A DNA stretch of 64,000 nt from an uncultured Sulfitobacter sp. GTDB taxonomy: Bacteria > Pseudomonadota > Alphaproteobacteria > Rhodobacterales > Rhodobacteraceae. Location of the stretch: assembly GCF_947499945.1 (NCBI RefSeq), contig NZ_CANMQD010000001.1:1550001-1614000 (forward strand), given 5' to 3'. How positions within the stretch are numbered: position 1 is the first letter of the stretch; each line of letters opens with the position of its first letter. The notes beneath the pieces were generated by a model, which ran no database searches, was not told the origin of the DNA, and worked only from the letters and a program-made list of their open reading frames with translations. The translations under genes and the position numbers were made by a program. Of the stretch, positions 59,386 to 64,000 are shown in pieces.

Positions 59386-60213
59386 ATGTCGAATGCCCAG
59401 CTTGAAACAGCCATTGAGGCCGCGTGGGATGCCCGCGATACAATTACCCCCGAGACAAAAGGCGAAACCCGCGATGCGATTGAGGCCACACTGGCCGCGC
59501 TCGATTCCGGTACGCTCCGCGTTGCAGAGCGTCAGGGAAATGGCGACTGGCATGTAAACCAATGGGCAAAGAAAGCCGTTCTTCTGGGATTCCGTATTCA
59601 GGATATGGGCGAGCAGTCTGGTGGTCCGCAAGGCTCCAACTGGTGGGACAAGGTCGACAGCAAATTCAAAGGTTGGGGTCCGGCAGAATGGAAAGCTGCG
59701 GGTTTCCGCGCTGTTCCTGGCTCTATTGTGCGCAAGTCGGCGTTTATTGCACCTGGTGCGGTGCTGATGCCGTCGTTTGTGAACCTCGGCGCCAATGTTG
59801 GCGAAGGCACGATGGTCGATACATGGGCCTCAGTTGGTTCCTGTGCACAGATCGGCAAAAACGTGCACCTCTCGGGTGGCGTTGGCATTGGTGGTGTGTT
59901 GGAGCCGATGCAAGCAGGCCCGACAATCATTGAGGATAACTGCTTTATCGGAGCGCGCTCCGAAGTGGTCGAGGGCTGTATCGTACGTGAAGGCTCCGTG
60001 CTTGGCATGGGCGTGTATATCGGCCAGTCGACCAAGATCCTCGACCGCGAAACGGGCGAAGTGATGTACGGCGAAGTGCCGTCAGGCTCGGTTGTGGTTG
60101 CAGGCTCCATGCCATCCAAGAACGGCGTGAACCTTTACTGCGTTGTGATTGTAAAGCGCGTGGACGAGAAGACCCGCTCAAAAACTTCCATCAACGAATT
60201 GCTGCGCGACTGA
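59386..60213 (+). CDS. dapD: 2,3,4,5-tetrahydropyridine-2,6-dicarboxylate N-succinyltransferase
   Basis: Succinylates tetrahydrodipicolinate in lysine/meso-DAP synthesis. The ATG at 59386 ([18 protein letters not shown]) gives 275 residues, typical. An N-terminal helical domain is followed by a left-handed beta helix of hexapeptide repeats ([26 protein letters not shown]...ARSEVVEG) and [11 protein letters not shown] near the end. It is the first gene of a set with the 60213 gene (ATG overlapping its TGA). Confidence 0.96.
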   Translation: MSNAQLETAIEAAWDARDTITPETKGETRDAIEATLAALDSGTLRVAERQGNGDWHVNQWAKKAVLLGFRIQDMGEQSGGPQGSNWWDKVDSKFKGWGPAEWKAAGFRAVPGSIVRKSAFIAPGAVLMPSFVNLGANVGEGTMVDTWASVGSCAQIGKNVHLSGGVGIGGVLEPMQAGPTIIEDNCFIGARSEVVEGCIVREGSVLGMGVYIGQSTKILDRETGEVMYGEVPSGSVVVAGSMPSKNGVNLYCVVIVKRVDEKTRSKTSINELLRD

Positions 60214-60569
60214 TGCGACTCTTCCTGCTCATGCTTTTGCTGTCTGTAACGGCGGCTACAGCATGGGCGGGTCCCTATGATGGCCGGTACAGACCCGACC
60301 ATTCAAGCGGGGATAGTTGGGATTGTAAGCGGGTTGGAAAAGATGGCGGCGCGATTTTGCTGACGTCCAACATCTTCTTTGCTGTTGGCAGCAGGTGCAA
60401 CCTGCGCGACCCCGTCAGGGTGAGCGGCATGGATGCGACACTGTATAGTGCGATCTGTCGTGCGGATGGGACGCCATGGGAGCGCCGCATAATGATCATG
60501 AAAACCGAAAATGGTATTGCTGTGATCCAAAGCGGTGCGCGGGTCAGTATGCTTCGCAAGTGCGAGTAG
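60213..60569 (+). CDS. Small secreted protein coupled to dapD, function unknown
   Basis: 118 residues: a signal peptide [19 protein letters not shown], then a mature domain with four cysteines (near residues 38, 62, 81, 117) that could form two disulfides. The start overlaps the dapD stop by one base (TGATG), so translation is coupled to lysine synthesis; no functional link is evident. I do not recognise a domain. Confidence 0.75.
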   Translation: MRLFLLMLLLSVTAATAWAGPYDGRYRPDHSSGDSWDCKRVGKDGGAILLTSNIFFAVGSRCNLRDPVRVSGMDATLYSAICRADGTPWERRIMIMKTENGIAVIQSGARVSMLRKCE

Positions 60570-60631
60570 GCTTTTCAAACCACCGTTGACCGTCTAGGTC
60601 TGCACTCCATCTGCGTTTGAGGGACAGGCCA

Positions 60632-60970
60632 ATGACCGACGAAAAGAAACCCAAAAAAGTATCACGCCAACAGGTCTATACCTTGCTGGTAGAAATCGGC
60701 CGAAAGGCAGGTGACGGGCTGCCCGACAAGGCGACGGGTGCTGCGCTCATGTGCTTTGCCTCTGGCATTGATGAGGCCGAAGCTGTTCGTGAAACCGTAG
60801 CAATTCTCAAGCAGGCAGAAACTGCTCCGCTTGATGTGACAGGCTATGGCACGCTGGCCGAGCGGGAGGCCGAAGGCGACGAGATCGACGACGAAGAGCG
60901 CGCCCTTATGATGCGTGCCCTCGACGAGAACTCGGTTATTATCGCCCAGATGACGCCGTTTTTTGATTAG
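60632..60970 (+). CDS. Small acidic protein, function unknown
   Basis: 112 residues from ATG 60632 (MTDEKKPKKVSRQQVYTLL), with GAGGGA upstream. Predicted helical and acidic in its second half (EREAEGDEIDDEERALM). No signal peptide, no membrane helix. It overlaps the convergent Hint gene by 4 bp at its 3' end. I cannot name a family. Confidence 0.7.
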   Translation: MTDEKKPKKVSRQQVYTLLVEIGRKAGDGLPDKATGAALMCFASGIDEAEAVRETVAILKQAETAPLDVTGYGTLAEREAEGDEIDDEERALMMRALDENSVIIAQMTPFFD

Positions 60971-62061
60971 GCCGCGCGGCGACGCGCGAGATGAATTGCT
61001 TCATACCATTTGAGCACTTTATGTGACGGTGCCTTGTGTTCTGGCAGGTCATTGCGGTCCACGCCAAACATTACGCTTGAGGCCAATTGATGACTGTCAC
61101 GCCGAATACGCCCGATATAGAGACTTTCCAACGGCGCACCTCCCGCGAGAATCGGTTCGTGATTGGGTAGGATAAGCTGGGTGTAGGTCACGAGATGGCC
61201 GCACGGCTCTGTCCGCGCGGCAAATCCGTTGACCAAATGGCGCGCGGGGGTCAGCACACTCTCACAGGCGAAAAGATACTCAACTTCTGGCCCGTCAATC
61301 ACCACATGCTGCTCTGGTGAAATGATGATGTCGTCCTGTAATCCGAAGTAGGGCGCGCGCATGCGGATCGGGGCATAGCTGCCGCGTGCAGGCACGCTAC
61401 GTGAAACGGTTTGGAGAACAGGCACAACGTCACCGTTCATGGTATAAACAGTATCTCCACGCTTAAGCGTTCCTGCATTGCGGTAGCCCCATGGTGTCGC
61501 AATTGGCGTGTCAGGGGACAATGTCGGACCGGGGCCAATCGGCTCAATCTCGTTTGAGAGGGCGGCAAAGACCATGTCAGGCGCATAATCCTGTTGCCCG
61601 CGCCCCAGCATAAGATCTCGCAGATCATCAAGGGTCAGCGGGAGCGGGTTTTCCACAGCCACACTCGTCACTGTCGTCTCGCCCGCCTGCTCCAATGTGA
61701 GGCGGCCCCAGTTGTATTTCGTGTCCCACGCATAGGTCAGGCGCAGGATTTCAGCGCGGCCTGCATTTTTATGAGCAATCGCGGCATGGGCAATTTTCTC
61801 CCCCTGCACATGGACCATCGCGACACCACCACCGGGTATTGCTTGAAACACTAGGCTACGGTGGGTTGGATGCGGATTGGTGTAGCCGAACAGCACTTGT
61901 GGTTTGCTGTCCTCAGAGACCTGAGCCTCGAACATAATACTGCCGCGCGTCAGCTCTTCAGTCGGTTTATCGATCATAATTGGCATGGCGCGTTTTTCGT
62001 GGCCAAGGCCGCGCAGGGACAGACGGCGGTCAGTGTGATCGGTAATTGCAAGCCAAGTCAT
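60967..62061 (-). CDS. Hint-domain protein lacking the usual Cys nucleophile
   Basis: 364 residues. The first 170 residues look like a beta-sandwich (VLFGYTNPHPTHRSLVFQ). The Hint_2-type domain starts near residue 180 with TLSPDTPIATPWGYRNAGTLKRGD; the position that is Cys in the upstream neighbour (CFVAGTLIATPDG) is Thr here. It continues DDIIISPEQHVVIDG and ends with LKWYEAIHLARRRAA, like its neighbour. Without Cys or Ser the N-S acyl shift is probably lost. It starts directly at the upstream stop codon (no gap), so the two genes form an operon. Confidence 0.82.
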   Translation of the reverse strand: MTWLAITDHTDRRLSLRGLGHEKRAMPIMIDKPTEELTRGSIMFEAQVSEDSKPQVLFGYTNPHPTHRSLVFQAIPGGGVAMVHVQGEKIAHAAIAHKNAGRAEILRLTYAWDTKYNWGRLTLEQAGETTVTSVAVENPLPLTLDDLRDLMLGRGQQDYAPDMVFAALSNEIEPIGPGPTLSPDTPIATPWGYRNAGTLKRGDTVYTMNGDVVPVLQTVSRSVPARGSYAPIRMRAPYFGLQDDIIISPEQHVVIDGPEVEYLFACESVLTPARHLVNGFAARTEPCGHLVTYTQLILPNHEPILAGGAPLESLYIGRIRRDSHQLASSVMFGVDRNDLPEHKAPSHKVLKWYEAIHLARRRAA

Positions 62062-63783
62062 TTAAGCCACCTTTGCGGCGCGCAATAGCCCCGCCTCATA
62101 TCGTTTCAGTGTACGGCGTGCGGCAGTGGGATAGCCTGCACCAGTTTCAGGGTCTAGCTCGGGGAAAATGCTATAGATTTCCTCAACCACTTCGGCCTCA
62201 AAACTTGCTGCGGTTTGTGGTCCTGGTAGAAAACTTTCAGTCTCTAATCCTTCGGAAAACACAACTTGATGGCGATCAAACAGGAGATGGACATAGGTCA
62301 CGTGACCGCCCTCGCGCCGCGTGATCGAGTGATCGTTAATCAGATCTCGCGCAGCGACCAAAACTTCGGCCTCACCAAAGAGAAGCTCAGCCAGAATATC
62401 CTTGATCAACACACGGTGAAGGGGAGAGACCAGCAGGTCGCGATGCTGGCCTAATGTGTTTGCGCGAATGTGGATGGGGGCAAAATTACCCGTTGCGGTC
62501 ACCTGCCGCGATCCAATCCATCGCAGTGGTTGTGCACCGTCGTCTTTTGTCATCACCAGATCACCGGGTTTCAATTGTTCCGCGCGGCGATCCCCGTCTG
62601 GTGTCGCGATCAGCGTGCCCGCCACAAAGCATGGCACCGAGGTTGCGTTAACAAAACCTACGTCCGTGTCGGTGCCATTGTCGATCGTGTAGGTAAAGTT
62701 GAAATCTTCTACGTCGCCGTCGCCGACCACGCTAAAGGTGCCATCGGCATTCAGGGTTACTTGCTGCCCCGTTGGCAGGGTAATTGCTGTTCCCACCGTC
62801 GCAGGCTGACCGTTGATGTGTGTAATGGTCATCGTGCTGCCTGCGGGGCCGTTGTTAATGTCGTTGCCCAACACATCCAAGGTAGTGGTCCCGTCAGGAT
62901 AAACGTTCACGTCGTCGGACACTGCGACAAGCTGTGTCTGCACAGAGTTACCTGCGATCAGCACGTTAGAATCGTATTGGCTGTCGCCCACATCGGCGAT
63001 GGCGATCCGTATCGAGTTTGTCTCACCCGCATTTACGACCATCGTGAGGGTCAGCGTGATCGTAAAGCCGTCCATCTCCGTATTGTAGTCGTCGTTGGTA
63101 TTGTCGTTGTACATGTTGATGTTGTTAGTGGTCGAGATATTGAACGGATCGGTCTCGCCATCACCTACGTCATGCTCGACTAAGGTGCCGTTGATCCATA
63201 CACCAAAGAAGTCTTGATAGATGGAATTTGCAAATTCTGGGTATTCTTCTGAACTGAACACGAATTGCATCGTGAGAACGTCAGTGTCTGGAATGAAGTC
63301 AACATCCAAAGTAGCGGCGTCATACGTCCTGCCGCCAGCGGCCGAATTATACTGACTGAAATTATCGGTGCCCGAAGTATTCGTCGATGTGTTCGTGGAT
63401 TGGTTCGGATCTGCGCCGCCGGTATTGCCGCTTCCGCCGTTTCCATTTCCGTTTCCGTTATTTCCGTTCCCGTTGCCGCCACCGTTCCCGACGCCGTTTG
63501 CGTTTCCGTTGTTTCCGTTTCCATTTCCGCTACCGGTCCCGCTAGTGGTCGCGTCGTTGGTAAAGTCCTCGGCTTCTCCCGTGGACATGATAATACCAGT
63601 TGGTCCGGGGACTACGCCGGGCGATGTCGTATCACCGCCGCTGTAGATGCCTGCACTATCGATATCGCCGTAGTAGGTGGCACCCGTTACGGTCACACCG
63701 TTGCCGAAAATCTCCTGCGCCATCTCAATCGCAGTCGTCCCCTCGCGCACGGTTTCGATATCAAGCTCGGATGCTACTGCCAT
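62062..63783 (-). CDS. Choice-of-anchor L plus Hint-domain protein
   Basis: The 573-residue protein lacks a classical signal peptide. Domains: choice-of-anchor L region (about 25-285) interrupted by a Gly/Asn-rich linker (82-123), an Ig-like/cadherin-like region (about 288-382, with TTLDVLGNDINNG), then a Hint_2 domain from Cys385 (VPCFVAGTLIATPDGDRRAEQLKPGDLVM) to about 530, including LLVSPLHRVLI, and a C-terminal helical tail. Hint modules in roseobacter surface proteins may self-cleave; the surface or secretion route is inferred, perhaps type I. There is no RTX repeat or obvious secretion gene in the window. Confidence 0.85.
   Translation of the reverse strand: MAVASELDIETVREGTTAIEMAQEIFGNGVTVTGATYYGDIDSAGIYSGGDTTSPGVVPGPTGIIMSTGEAEDFTNDATTSGTGSGNGNGNNGNANGVGNGGGNGNGNNGNGNGNGGSGNTGGADPNQSTNTSTNTSGTDNFSQYNSAAGGRTYDAATLDVDFIPDTDVLTMQFVFSSEEYPEFANSIYQDFFGVWINGTLVEHDVGDGETDPFNISTTNNINMYNDNTNDDYNTEMDGFTITLTLTMVVNAGETNSIRIAIADVGDSQYDSNVLIAGNSVQTQLVAVSDDVNVYPDGTTTLDVLGNDINNGPAGSTMTITHINGQPATVGTAITLPTGQQVTLNADGTFSVVGDGDVEDFNFTYTIDNGTDTDVGFVNATSVPCFVAGTLIATPDGDRRAEQLKPGDLVMTKDDGAQPLRWIGSRQVTATGNFAPIHIRANTLGQHRDLLVSPLHRVLIKDILAELLFGEAEVLVAARDLINDHSITRREGGHVTYVHLLFDRHQVVFSEGLETESFLPGPQTAASFEAEVVEEIYSIFPELDPETGAGYPTAARRTLKRYEAGLLRAAKVA
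63415..63540 (-). repeat. Low-complexity Gly/Asn-coding repeat in the choice-of-anchor L gene
   Basis: About 126 bp of imperfect GGNAAYGGN hexamer-like units (plus strand TTCCGTTTCCG) encode SGTGSGNGNGNNGNANG... It forms a flexible linker and may vary in length through slipped-strand events. Confidence 0.8.
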
Positions 63784-63964
63784 GTCTCTGCCTCAAACCT
63801 TCTTATGAGACAGCACACGCACGCAGATTGGACAGGGGGATTCCCCCACATTCCAGATTTGTCTGTGTTCAGACGATTCCGCCCCTGTTTTCAGGTGTTG
63901 GAACTGCTTAGGCCCTGCCTCGGGTCAATTATTATACTACCAAGCTACCACAATTTTGACATAA
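63784..63964 (-). promoter_or_regulatory. Promoter region of the Hint operon
   Basis: Upstream of 63783 there is a perfect TATAAT on the minus strand (63931-63936) without a good -35, and a GGGGGAATCCCCC palindrome in the leader (about 63825-63845). Nothing else is seen in this noncoding stretch. Confidence 0.35.
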
Positions 63965-64000
63965 ATGAAGTGGGATTTTGCATGGTTGCGAGGGCTGGCG
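63965..64000 (+). CDS. Possible start of a truncated gene
   Basis: An ATG at 63965 opens 12 codons (MKWDFAWLRGLA) to the window edge. There is no ribosome binding site, and the overlapping TTGACA (63956-63961) could instead be a promoter for a gene further right. Low support. Confidence 0.2.
   Translation, partial: MKWDFAWLRGLA

Noticed and set aside
63415-63540. CRISPR or tandem-repeat array in the 63.4-63.5 kb hexamers
   Set aside because: Units are about six bases, in frame with a Gly/Asn linker, with no spacers or cas genes.

Overview
This 64 kb window is a stretch of chromosome from a member of the Roseobacter/Rhodobacteraceae group of the Alphaproteobacteria. The evidence is the gene content and order: maf-aroE-coaE-dnaQ / secB-fxsA / Tim44-like-mltA-smr, the regB / senC-regA redox set, an alphaproteobacterial Mic60 (COG4223) beside hemD and a HemY-N protein, rpsT-dnaA-dnaN-recF-gyrB, a serC-serA operon with a serC-type leader RNA, and many DUFs and Hint-domain proteins typical of roseobacters. 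Almost all of it is vertically inherited housekeeping sequence. I see no insertion sequence, prophage, CRISPR array, rRNA or tRNA gene.

Layout. 1-219: noncoding DNA with several DnaA-box-like 9-mers upstream of maf, a good candidate for part of oriC. 220-6360: origin-proximal block (nucleotide sanitation, shikimate, CoA, proofreading exonuclease, SecB, FxsA, Tim44-like protein, MltA, Smr). 6343-10842: MFS transporter, HslVU protease, a capsule-synthesis-like protein, thioredoxin. 10876-19351: a tightly overlapping minus-strand series addB-addA with murU-like, amgK-like and tsaE, joining recombination repair, peptidoglycan sugar salvage and tRNA t6A synthesis. 19393-23683: a PAS-only protein, then RegB / SenC / RegA. 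23705-28518: GNAT, HD hydrolase, small secreted protein, ahcY, extensin-like protein, DUF2853, a candidate sRNA or micro-ORF, EVE and YciI proteins. 28518-34420: gpsA-tsaD facing hemD-mic60-hemY. 34473-36704: copper ATPase. 36771-43812: gyrB, recF, dnaN, dnaA, rpsT, all on the minus strand. 43986-49031: MscS channel, enoyl-CoA hydratase, mutM, ubiE-ubiB. 49086-54958: thiolase, phosphoesterase, then serA, serC and divergent serB, a complete L-serine pathway. 54978-60970: asparaginase, IalB-like protein, rlmN, small orphan protein, LOG-family protein, dapD and two small unknown genes. 60967-63783: two adjacent Hint-domain proteins, one with a choice-of-anchor L adhesion module. 63784-64000: promoter region and perhaps the start of another gene.

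Most genes lie in short operons with 1-4 bp stop/start overlaps (aroE-coaE, hslV-hslU, addB-addA, amgK-murU, tsaE-amgK, tsaD-gpsA, HD-GNAT, dapD-60213), which decided several starts. The more unusual items are the putative oriC, the serC leader RNA and the strong hairpin between serC and serA, a hairpin that exactly covers the Shine-Dalgarno of an orphan 71-aa gene at 58134, a self-contained promoter-to-terminator unit at about 27.95-28.09 kb, an inverted repeat between regB and senC, and a Hint pair in which one member lacks the nucleophilic cysteine. I did not find a large novel multi-gene system; the window is mostly ordinary core genome.
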